Positions 25,215 through 32,445 of a stretch of DNA of 47,773 nucleotides are shown here, in pieces. Source of the DNA: an uncultured Bacilli bacterium (GTDB lineage Bacteria > Bacillota_I > Bacilli_A > RF39 > UBA660); the NCBI GenBank assembly GCA_947628065.1, contig CANQYK010000003.1, positions 1 to 47,773 on the forward strand, read 5' to 3'. Position 1 is the stretch's first letter. Every line of letters begins with the position of its first letter. The notes beneath the pieces were generated by a model that worked only from the letters and a program-made list of their open reading frames with translations, was not told the origin of the DNA and did no database searches. The translations under genes were made by a program, and so were the position numbers.

Positions 25215-26069
25215 ATGGAGAAATATAAAATTAAAAGGGTAGGAACTGATTTTAGATTTATACAAAATGAACCTATCGTGCGTGGTTCACGAAAAAAGAT
25301 GTTAGCTATTACTAATAAATGGGAAATGACTATGTTCAAATATGAACGCGAAGATTATGATTGTAGTGAAGCTTGCTCTGAAAAGTTAGCATATGAGATT
25401 GCAAAAGTTTTGGGATATGGTTGTGCTAGAATTGAATTAGCAGTTGATAATGATAACAAGATAGGAGTTTTAAACTATTATTTTTCTGATAGATTTAATG
25501 CTCCACATACTGATATTGTTGCATATTTAAATAAAAATACTAAGGAGCGAAATAGTTATTATACTATTTCAAATATTAAATCTGTATTGGATGATATAGA
25601 TACTGATTTATTTGGAAATTTTATTAAAATAATGATTTTTGATGCATTAATAGGGGAACAAGATAGACATGAAGAAAATTGGGGAATTACAGAAAAGCAA
25701 GGAAAAAGCTTTATTTCTCCACTATATGATAATGGTGATAGTTTACTAAGAGAGTTTAGAAATATAGACAATGCTCAAAAATATTATGATGGTACAAAAG
25801 ACTTTGATGCATATATAGATAGAAGTCAGACAATAATATACAAGGAAGATAATAAAAGTAAATATAAACATTTTGAATTGATTAAATATTTATACGATAA
25901 TTATCCAAAATATGTTATTCCTGAAATTAATAATTTAAAGAAACTTACTGATGAGATAATAGAAGAAATAGTAAATAAAATACCAGATGAATTGTTGACG
26001 AATGAACATAAAAAATATATAATAATGTACTTAATCAGACGAAGAACCATACTATTAAATATAACGTAA
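25215..26069 (+). CDS. HipA-like kinase, C-terminal kinase part
   Basis: 284 residues. The kinase fold has the catalytic loop DRHEENWG with D150 and the metal-binding DNG with D172, both typical of HipA/CtkA phosphatidylinositol-kinase-like Ser/Thr kinases. It lacks the N-terminal HipA beta domain, which appears in the next gene, so HipA seems split. HipA kinases inactivate targets such as glutamyl-tRNA synthetase; the target here is unknown. ATG 25215 has AGGTGATTT upstream; a TTG one codon earlier is less likely. No HTH antitoxin (HipB) gene is adjacent. Confidence 0.82.
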   Translation: MEKYKIKRVGTDFRFIQNEPIVRGSRKKMLAITNKWEMTMFKYEREDYDCSEACSEKLAYEIAKVLGYGCARIELAVDNDNKIGVLNYYFSDRFNAPHTDIVAYLNKNTKERNSYYTISNIKSVLDDIDTDLFGNFIKIMIFDALIGEQDRHEENWGITEKQGKSFISPLYDNGDSLLREFRNIDNAQKYYDGTKDFDAYIDRSQTIIYKEDNKSKYKHFELIKYLYDNYPKYVIPEINNLKKLTDEIIEEIVNKIPDELLTNEHKKYIIMYLIRRRTILLNIT

Positions 26070-26084
26070 AAAGAGGTGATAAGA

Positions 26085-26765
26085 ATGAAAGAAGAATTAT
26101 GGCTAATTTGGAAAGATCCAATTTCACGTAGAAGATATAAAATTGGATCATTAATGAAAGAAAATAACAAATATATATTTCATTATGTTAATCCAGAATT
26201 AAATGATGCTAGAACGGTAGGATTTAAATATTTTCCAGGTTTTGAAGATTTAACAAAATCATATGAAAGTGATGTTTTATTTACAAATATTTTAACAAGA
26301 TTACCAAATGAAACAAGGCCAGATTATTTAGAAATTTTAAATTGTTATAATTTGGAAAAAGATTCAAATGATTTTGATATTTTAAAAGCAACACGTGGTA
26401 GAACATTTACGGATAATTATGAATTTGTTCCAGCTTTTGATTCAAGTAAAATTGAGTTTGATGTGGCAGGAACAAGTCATTGTAGTGATGTAAAAGAATG
26501 CATAGAATATCTTAAGGTTAATAAAAAATTATATTTAGATCCAGAACCAGAAAATTTAAAGGATCCCAATGCAATTAAAATTATTTTTAAAGAAAATGGT
26601 AAATCATATCATTTGGGTTATGTACCAAGATATTATTGTAAAGAATTATTAGCAGAATTAAAAAAAGGAACTCAATATTCTGCAATGATTCAAAGCTTAA
26701 ATCTAGAATCACAATTAAGTGATGAGAATATTACTGCTAATGTTAAGCTCATTCTTAATATTTAA
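26085..26765 (+). CDS. HipA-N-like and HIRAN domain protein, partner of the kinase
   Basis: 226 residues. The first about 105 (LIWKDPISRRRYKIGSL, then FKYFPGFEDL, ESDVLFTNILTRLPNETRPDY) resemble the N-terminal subdomain of HipA kinases. The C-terminal half (FDVAGTSHCSDV, PENLKDPNAIKIIF, YHLGYVPRYYCKELL) is a HIRAN domain, a DNA-end binding module. The gene starts 15 nt after the kinase behind AGAGGTGAT. In HipBST a separate HipA N-subdomain protein (HipS) acts as antitoxin, which gives a testable role here. The HIRAN fusion may tie the kinase to DNA damage or phage DNA ends (inference). Confidence 0.75.
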   Translation: MKEELWLIWKDPISRRRYKIGSLMKENNKYIFHYVNPELNDARTVGFKYFPGFEDLTKSYESDVLFTNILTRLPNETRPDYLEILNCYNLEKDSNDFDILKATRGRTFTDNYEFVPAFDSSKIEFDVAGTSHCSDVKECIEYLKVNKKLYLDPEPENLKDPNAIKIIFKENGKSYHLGYVPRYYCKELLAELKKGTQYSAMIQSLNLESQLSDENITANVKLILNI

Positions 26766-26788
26766 TTCTAAATACCACATTTAGAAAA

Positions 26789-26815
26789 AGAGTACTAGCT
26801 TTTTGCTAGTACTCT
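26789..26815. terminator. bidirectional hairpin after the HIRAN gene
   Basis: AGAGTACTAGC / GCTAGTACTCT, 11-bp perfect stem with TTTTT loop. T residues follow on the minus strand. Two further hairpins follow at about 26873-26896 (AGAGTTAG / CTAGCTCT) and 26960-26982 (AACAATAAT / ATTATTGTT), filling the gap up to the acpS echo. Confidence 0.55.
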
Positions 26816-26974
26816 CTAAAAAAATACATCCTTTTAGTAACTACAATTTTATTAAAATTAGAGTAAAAAATAGAGTTAGCTTTTTGACTAGCTCTGTAGA
26901 ATGCCTAACGACATATTGTATTTAAACAATACCATAAAAAGCATTTCTGCTTTTGTAACAATAATTCTATATTA

Positions 26975-27062
26975 TTGTTATTTAATAGAGATTTCGTAAT
27001 TACTTCTTTTACTGAAATAAGATAGTTAGTACAAGATCAAGAAATCGTTTGTCTTTTAGGGG
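26975..27062 (-). pseudogene. degraded acpS fragment (echo 2)
   Basis: Shares the same internal deletions as echo 1 (CTTCTTTTACTGAAATAAGATA), so both descend from one decayed copy, but its right part matches acpS 28684-28715 exactly over about 30 bases. The sequence following each echo is also related (GTAGTAAC). Confidence 0.65.
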
Positions 27063-27104
27063 GTGAGTAGTAACTAGAAACTCTCTTTTATTTTAGTATT
27101 TAGG

Positions 27105-27134
27105 TTGTGAACAAAATCTTTGGAATGATATAAT
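27105..27134 (+). promoter_or_regulatory. promoter of the second HipA gene
   Basis: TTGTGA, 18 bp, TATAAT with TGa; close copy of the promoter at 14230-14259. Confidence 0.7.
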
Positions 27135-27167
27135 TATAGTATAAATATTATAAGTGAGGTGATTTAC

Positions 27168-28358
27168 ATGAAGCGTATACTTATGAACAAAGATAAAGAA
27201 GTATTGGTTGTTGAATATGATACTGCCTCAAGTGTTTTTATTAGAATATATGAAGTTATAGATATTAACTATGCTCCATATATTTTAAAAAGTTTTTATA
27301 TTGAAGATAATATTAATGATACGCCTTTTAGAACGAATTTAAGTGAATGGTTTAAAGGAAGAGGAATTCCATCATGGCGTGATAGATTAGATTTATTATT
27401 ACATAGACTAAACATAACTGCACCTTATGAATTGTTGGATAAAGCTTTTGGGTTATCTTTATCCGATCAATATTGGTTGAAACCAGAAGGTAGTAATATT
27501 TCTTATGATGATATTAATTTTTTTGATCATGATTTTGATTATGCTGAATTTATGGAAGCATCGTTATCAACGAATAGTAAAACCATTATAAAAGAGTCAT
27601 CTTTAAAGACTCCTAATAACACAACCGATGGAATGCTTAAAAAAGCTTGGATTATTGAAAATGGTACAAGATATTTATTAAAGGGTGGTTATAAAAACGA
27701 AACCTTGCAACCATTTAATGAAGTATTAGCTAGTGAAATATGCAAACGATTAGGGTTTGATCATGTGGAATATACGATAGATACCTATAAAGATATAGTA
27801 GTATCCAAATGTCCTTGTTTTATTACGAAAGATACAGAACTTATTACTTGTTATCAAATTAAAAATGATATGAAAAGGCATGATAATTTAGAAGATTATG
27901 AAGAGTATATTAAGAAATTAGAAGAGCATAAGATAGAAAATGCTAGAGAAAAGCTTGAAAATATGTTTATTTTAGATTATATCATTATGAATGAAGATCG
28001 GCATTTGAATAACTTTGGAATTGTAAGGGATGTTAATACTTTAGAATGGTTAGATGTTGCGCCAATATTTGATAATGGTCAAAGTTTAAATATAGAGTAT
28101 TATGATGATGAAGAGGTACATATTTCAGGTAATGGAAGATTATTTTATGAAATAAAGCCTTTCGATGAAATCATTAAAATTGTAAAAGATTTTAAAAGAA
28201 TCGATATCAGTAAGTTAGATGGTATTGTTGAATGGTTTGATCATTTATTACATCAATATCAAGATTTAACGAAAATGAGTGATAAAAGAATAGAAAGATT
28301 ATGTATTTTATTGAATCGACAAATTAATAAATTAAAAGAATTGATTTTAAATAGTTAA
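27168..28358 (+). CDS. HipA-like Ser/Thr kinase, stand-alone
   Basis: 396 residues. The N-terminal about 110 residues (LSEWFKGRGIPSWRDRLDLL, KAFGLSLSDQYWLKPE) resemble the leading domain of HipA-related kinases. A kinase core follows with the lysine segment RYLLKGGY, the catalytic loop NEDRHLNNFG (D277) and metal-binding DNG (D302). The start follows GAGGTGATTTAC. No HipB-like HTH gene is next to it, so it may be controlled by the shared promoter module or act as a phage-triggered effector. It lies between the acpS echo and acpS itself, on the opposite strand to acpS. Confidence 0.8.
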   Translation: MKRILMNKDKEVLVVEYDTASSVFIRIYEVIDINYAPYILKSFYIEDNINDTPFRTNLSEWFKGRGIPSWRDRLDLLLHRLNITAPYELLDKAFGLSLSDQYWLKPEGSNISYDDINFFDHDFDYAEFMEASLSTNSKTIIKESSLKTPNNTTDGMLKKAWIIENGTRYLLKGGYKNETLQPFNEVLASEICKRLGFDHVEYTIDTYKDIVVSKCPCFITKDTELITCYQIKNDMKRHDNLEDYEEYIKKLEEHKIENAREKLENMFILDYIIMNEDRHLNNFGIVRDVNTLEWLDVAPIFDNGQSLNIEYYDDEEVHISGNGRLFYEIKPFDEIIKIVKDFKRIDISKLDGIVEWFDHLLHQYQDLTKMSDKRIERLCILLNRQINKLKELILNS

Positions 28359-28420
28359 TATAATAATATTCTATTTCAAGTGAAGAAGGATTAATGGAAA
28401 AAATTGGAAATTGTAATACT

Positions 28421-28450
28421 AAAAAAAGCAGCTTTAGAGTTGCTTTTTTT
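28421..28450. terminator. bidirectional terminator between hipA-like gene and acpS
   Basis: AAAAAAAGCA and TGCTTTTTTT form a stem with T runs on both strands, serving the converging HipA and acpS genes. Confidence 0.75.
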
Positions 28451-28760
28451 AATCATTTATGATTGCAATTGCCATTGTATAATCTTTTTCATGGGAGATT
28501 GATAGTTTAATAAAGTCTTTTCCAACACAATAAGGACTTCCATCTTCCTTGTTTAATATTTCAAAATCCAAAAAATGGTAATTTTTGGTATTTGGTAGAG
28601 CCTTCATAATTGCTTCTTTTGCTGCAAATCTTCCACATAAATAAGATAGACCTCTTTTTTTGTATTCTTCTTGTTCCTTTTTTGTTAGTACAAGATCAAG
28701 AAATCGTTTGTCTTTTTTTTCTAATCTTTTGTTTTCTACAATATCACAACCAATGTTCAT
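28449..28760 (-). CDS. acpS: holo-[acyl-carrier-protein] synthase
   Basis: 103 residues of the AcpS type phosphopantetheinyl transferase. The magnesium-binding start MNIGCDIVENKRL and the motif RFAAKEAIMKAL with the conserved glutamate are present. It transfers 4'-phosphopantetheine from CoA to ACP. It is slightly shorter than usual (about 120). The start follows AGAGGTGAGGTC. Two decayed copies of its sequence lie at 24866-25010 and 26975-27062. Confidence 0.93.
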   Translation of the reverse strand: MNIGCDIVENKRLEKKDKRFLDLVLTKKEQEEYKKRGLSYLCGRFAAKEAIMKALPNTKNYHFLDFEILNKEDGSPYCVGKDFIKLSISHEKDYTMAIAIIND

Positions 28761-28778
28761 GACCTCACCTCTTTTTGT

Positions 28779-28807
28779 ATTATATATAAAAATAAGAGGA
28801 ATAACAA
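28779..28807 (-). promoter_or_regulatory. acpS promoter
   Basis: Minus strand TTGTTA, 17 bp, TATAAT. Confidence 0.7.
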
Positions 28808-28846
28808 GTATTGATAATAGTTTTTATGGACTTATTTTTTTTGATA

Positions 28847-28855
28847 TGATATAGT
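28847..28855 (+). promoter_or_regulatory. extended -10 of the glycan locus first gene
   Basis: TGa-TATAGT, with TGGACT as a weak -35 17 bp upstream; divergent from the acpS promoter. Confidence 0.5.
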
Positions 28856-28902
28856 ATAGCTAGTAAAAATAATGTATATAAGTAGTTAGGAGTAAAGAAA
28901 GT

Positions 28903-29853
28903 ATGAAAACAAAGAAAAAAATAAGTGTTACTGTACCTTGTTGGTCAGAAGAAAAAAGTATTTTACAAATGTATGAGAGACTTACCAAAATATTTAAGAA
29001 TAAATTATCAAAATATGATTATGAAATTATATTTGTTGATGATTGTTCACCCGATAATACATGGATAGAAATAGAAAAATTATGTAAGAAAGATAAACAT
29101 GTCAAAGGAATTAAAAATGCTCGAAATTTTGGATTTACTAGAAATGTTTTTGCATCCTTATTATATGGTGATGGGGATGCTACCTTTATGATATTTGGAG
29201 ATTTACAAGATTCACCAGAATTATTAGAGCAAATGGTTGCAGAATGGGAACAAGGTTATAAGGTTATTGTTGGACAAAAAAAGGGAAGTGCAGAATCTAA
29301 ATTTATTTATGCATTAAGGACACTGTATTATAAGTTAATGAAAAAATTATCTGATACTGCTCAAATTCAACATTTCAATGGCTTTGGTTTATATGATAGA
29401 AAATTTATTGAAGTTATGCGTCAGATTGATGATCCATCTCCATTTTTAAAAGGGATAGTATCTGAATTTGCAATGGATTTAAAAATAATTCCATATGAAC
29501 AAGCAAAAAGTCTTCGAGGAAAATCAGGTTCTAATTTTTTAAAAACATATGATATTGCTATGTTGGGAATTACATCTTATACAAAAATATTGATGCGTGT
29601 AGCTACCTTTTTTAGTGCAATTCTTGGTTTTTTTAGTATTTGTTTAGCTATTTTTGTATTTATTAGTAAGTTATTAAATTGGAAATTATATTCTTATGGT
29701 ACAGCAGCTATTTTAATTGGAATTTTTTTCCTTGGTGCCATTCAATTGTTTTTTCTTGGTGTTCTTGGAGAATACATTTTAAGTATTAATACGAGATCAA
29801 TGAAAAGACCTTTGGTAGTGGTAGGAGAAAAAATTGGATTTGAAAAAGAATAA
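28903..29853 (+). CDS. GT2 polyprenyl-phosphate glycosyltransferase (GtrB/DPM1 type)
   Basis: 316 residues. GT-A domain with SVTVPCWSEEKSI, VDDCSPDNT and the acidic FGDLQDSPE motif (metal/nucleotide binding). Two C-terminal membrane helices (about 226-256 and 262-290) follow. Such enzymes charge undecaprenyl phosphate with a sugar inside the cell; the lipid sugar is flipped and used by GT-C or YfhO-type proteins outside. First gene of the glycan locus with its own promoter, and its stop codon sits in its terminator. Confidence 0.88.
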   Translation: MKTKKKISVTVPCWSEEKSILQMYERLTKIFKNKLSKYDYEIIFVDDCSPDNTWIEIEKLCKKDKHVKGIKNARNFGFTRNVFASLLYGDGDATFMIFGDLQDSPELLEQMVAEWEQGYKVIVGQKKGSAESKFIYALRTLYYKLMKKLSDTAQIQHFNGFGLYDRKFIEVMRQIDDPSPFLKGIVSEFAMDLKIIPYEQAKSLRGKSGSNFLKTYDIAMLGITSYTKILMRVATFFSAILGFFSICLAIFVFISKLLNWKLYSYGTAAILIGIFFLGAIQLFFLGVLGEYILSINTRSMKRPLVVVGEKIGFEKE

Positions 29854-29873
29854 GATTAACCTCTTATTTTTTT
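29849..29873 (+). terminator. terminator at the end of the GT2 gene
   Basis: AATAAGA / TCTTATT with 6-nt loop followed by T residues; the TAA of the GT2 gene is in the left arm. Confidence 0.75.
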
Positions 29874-29893
29874 GTCTGTAAAATAGAAAATAA

Positions 29894-29922
29894 TTGTATA
29901 AATATTGAAAGTATGTTATCCT
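29894..29922 (+). promoter_or_regulatory. promoter of the deoxysugar operon
   Basis: TTGTAT, 17 bp, TATCCT with TGt before the -10. Leader of about 165 nt to the 30097 gene, containing a short ORF with a G10 tract. Confidence 0.6.
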
Positions 29923-29953
29923 ATATGTAGTCAAAAAAGAAGGAGTGAGTATT

Positions 29954-30061
29954 GTGAAATATAAGAAAAATTTACTAATTGCTAACTGGGGGGGGGGCAA
30001 TTTTTACAACTTAAGAAAAGAAAAAATCATCATTTCTTATAAGGAAAACGAAAGATATTAA
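29954..30061 (+). CDS. short leader ORF interrupted by a G10 tract
   Basis: A GTG with a good ribosome site (AAGGAGTGAG) opens 35 codons: VKYKKNLLIANWGGGNFYNL, then RKEKIIISYKENERY. The tract 29988-29997 is ten G in a genome where such runs are otherwise absent from this window. Loss or gain of a G changes the frame and the stop position. It could be a translated leader whose length sets expression of the downstream operon, or the start of a lost gene. Confidence 0.35.
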   Translation: MKYKKNLLIANWGGGNFYNLRKEKIIISYKENERY

Positions 30062-30096
30062 TTTTAAAATAAGATAATAAAGAAATGGTGGTATAA

Positions 30097-31470
30097 ATGA
30101 ATAGTACGTTATTAAAACTAGCTGAGAGTTGGACAATTAAGAATAGTTCTGTATCAAAGTTAGATGATATTTTAGAATTTATTAAAGAACGAAATGAGAC
30201 AACAGAAGTAGAAATCAAAAAAATTAATCTTGCTGATTGTGATCCATGGTTTTACGATGAAGTAGATGGGTCTATTCATAATGAAGATAAAAGTTTTTTC
30301 TCCATTGTAGGTTGCAAACAAGATACAAAAGAACAACCTATTATTTTACAAAAAGAAATAGGATATTTGGGAATTATTTGTCGTGAAATTGATGGAGTTA
30401 TTCACTTTTTAATGCAAGCTAAAATAGAACCTGGAAATGTTAATTGTGTGCAAATATCTCCTACAATTCAAGCTACAAAAAGTAATTTTAGTAGAAAGCA
30501 TGGTGGTAAGGAACCTCCATATTTGGAATATTTTGTAAATGCTGATAAGTATGAAATTATAGTGGATCAAATACAATCAGAACAATCTTCACGATTTTAT
30601 CAAAAACGAAATCGAAATATGATTCTTCTTTTTCATGAAGATGTTCCTATTCTTCCAAATTTTATGTGGATGACATTAGGTCAAATAAAAGAATTAATGA
30701 AGGAAGATAATTTAGTTAATATGGATACAAGAACTGTATTATCCTGTATTCCTTTTTCTAAACTTAGAGCAACTGAGAATGAGTTAAGAAAATTGGAAAA
30801 GAAATTTACCAATAAGGCTTTGTTTCGTTCTTTATTTTATGGGGATGAAAAAAATCAATTTCCATCTATTTATTATTATATAAATAATCAAAAAATGTAT
30901 TATAAAAAAACAACAGAATTAGTTCCATTAAAGGAACTAGAACATTGGCAATTTAAAGAAAATGAATTTGTTTGTTTAAAACCTTATCCTTTTAAAGTTA
31001 TTTTTTGTGATATTGATATTGAAGGCCGTGAAGTAAAACATTGGAGACAACCTTTAATGGAAGCAAATGGAATTGCTACTTTTGGTTTGCTCTGTTGTGT
31101 AAAAGATGGTATTTTAAAATTTGTAGTAAAAGCAACAAAAGAAATGGGTTGTTTTGACAAAATAGAATTAGGACCAACAATACAAGATGAAACGATTTTA
31201 GAAAAGAAAACAGATATGATTCGTAAATTTTTTTATGAACAATTAGAAAATAAGGATCAAGTTCTTTTTGATCATTTATTATCCGAAGAAGGTGGAAGAT
31301 TTTACCATGAACAAAATCGAAATATTTTATTAATGGTTGCTTATGAAAAATTACCACCGTTACCAGGAAACTACTTTTTAGTGGATTTTAGAACATTGAA
31401 TGAAATGGTTCAAATCAATAATACTTTAAATATACAATTAAGAAATTTATTATCTTTATGGGAAGCATAG
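30097..31470 (+). CDS. NDP-hexose 2,3-dehydratase family protein (EvaA-like)
   Basis: 457 residues made of two tandem homologous halves. Each half has an acidic start (DCDPWFYD; PFKVIFCD), a VQISPTIQAT / IELGPTIQDE block and a final SRFYQKRNRNMIL / GRFYHEQNRNILLM block. This is the EvaA/TylX3 layout: removal of water from C2-C3 of a TDP-4-keto-6-deoxyhexose, the first step to 2-deoxysugars, usually seen in actinomycete antibiotic clusters. With the next two genes it forms a 2,6-dideoxysugar module. The upstream TDP-glucose synthase and 4,6-dehydratase (rmlA, rmlB) are not in the window. Confidence 0.85.
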   Translation: MNSTLLKLAESWTIKNSSVSKLDDILEFIKERNETTEVEIKKINLADCDPWFYDEVDGSIHNEDKSFFSIVGCKQDTKEQPIILQKEIGYLGIICREIDGVIHFLMQAKIEPGNVNCVQISPTIQATKSNFSRKHGGKEPPYLEYFVNADKYEIIVDQIQSEQSSRFYQKRNRNMILLFHEDVPILPNFMWMTLGQIKELMKEDNLVNMDTRTVLSCIPFSKLRATENELRKLEKKFTNKALFRSLFYGDEKNQFPSIYYYINNQKMYYKKTTELVPLKELEHWQFKENEFVCLKPYPFKVIFCDIDIEGREVKHWRQPLMEANGIATFGLLCCVKDGILKFVVKATKEMGCFDKIELGPTIQDETILEKKTDMIRKFFYEQLENKDQVLFDHLLSEEGGRFYHEQNRNILLMVAYEKLPPLPGNYFLVDFRTLNEMVQINNTLNIQLRNLLSLWEA

Positions 31471-31488
31471 AAAGAAAGGAAGGAAATT

Positions 31489-32445
31489 ATGAAGATAGGG
31501 ATTTTAGGAACATCTGACATTGCATTTCGTCGATTTTTACCAGCTTTGGAAAAAATAGAAGGTGTGAGCTATGTTGGTGTTGCGACTAGAACATTGGAAA
31601 AAGGAAAAAAATTTCAAGAAACATATGGTGGGAATATTTATGATGGGTATCAAAAGTTATTAGAAGATGATAGTATTGATGCAGTTTATGTACCACTTCC
31701 TCCTGCCCTTCATTATGAATGGGGAAAAAAGGTATTAGAGGCAAAAAAACATTTGTTTATGGAAAAACCTTTTGCAATGAGTGTAGAAGAAACAGAAGAA
31801 TTGATTAATTTAGCGAAAGAGAACAATTTGGCGATTCATGAGAATTATATGTTTGTATTTCATAATCAATTAGAAGAAATAAAAAAGATAATTACTGATG
31901 GAACACTTGGTAATATAAGACTTTACCGAATTGCTTTTGGTTTTCCAAAGAGACAAGAGGGAGATTTCCGATATAACAAAGAGTTAGGTGGAGGATCTTT
32001 ATTTGATTGTGGTGGTTATACATTAAAACTTGCTAATATATTATTAGGCGGAAATAGTAGGGTTAAAACAGCAATCTTAAATTATGAAGATCCATATGAA
32101 GTTGATTTATATGGAAGTGCTACCTTAGTAAATGATAAGGGAGTAACAGCACAAGTATCTTTTGGTATGGATAATAGTTATAAGTGTGAATTAGAAATTT
32201 GGGGAAGTAAAGGTTGTTTTCGAACCAATCGTATTTTAACGGCACCAGCTGGTTACGAACCCACAGGAGAACTTGTTACGCAAAATGATACAAAAGAAAT
32301 TAAACTTTCAAGTGATGATACTTTTTACAAATCGCAACTTAAATTTTTAGAATGTATAAAGAGTAAAGAGGTTCGTGAAGAAGTTTATGAAGAAATAGAA
32401 AAGCAAGCACAACTTGTTAAAAAAGTAAATGAGGTAAGAAAATGA
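31489..32445 (+). CDS. Gfo/Idh/MocA-family sugar oxidoreductase, probable 3-ketoreductase
   Basis: 318 residues. Rossmann NAD(P)-binding GILGTSDIAFRRFLPAL, the EKPFAMSVEE motif with the key lysine, and a C-terminal Gfo/Idh sheet domain. In 2-deoxysugar pathways the product of the 2,3-dehydratase is reduced at C3 by this family (KijD10, UrdZ2-like), which fits the position directly after the EvaA-like gene. It overlaps the next gene by 4 nt (ATGA). Confidence 0.85.
   Translation: MKIGILGTSDIAFRRFLPALEKIEGVSYVGVATRTLEKGKKFQETYGGNIYDGYQKLLEDDSIDAVYVPLPPALHYEWGKKVLEAKKHLFMEKPFAMSVEETEELINLAKENNLAIHENYMFVFHNQLEEIKKIITDGTLGNIRLYRIAFGFPKRQEGDFRYNKELGGGSLFDCGGYTLKLANILLGGNSRVKTAILNYEDPYEVDLYGSATLVNDKGVTAQVSFGMDNSYKCELEIWGSKGCFRTNRILTAPAGYEPTGELVTQNDTKEIKLSSDDTFYKSQLKFLECIKSKEVREEVYEEIEKQAQLVKKVNEVRK

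Noticed and set aside
29797..30000. Minus-strand ORF of 67 codons starting in the poly-G/C tract
   Set aside because: No ribosome site, it runs antisense through the GT2 end and terminator, and its low-complexity composition suggests a shadow frame.
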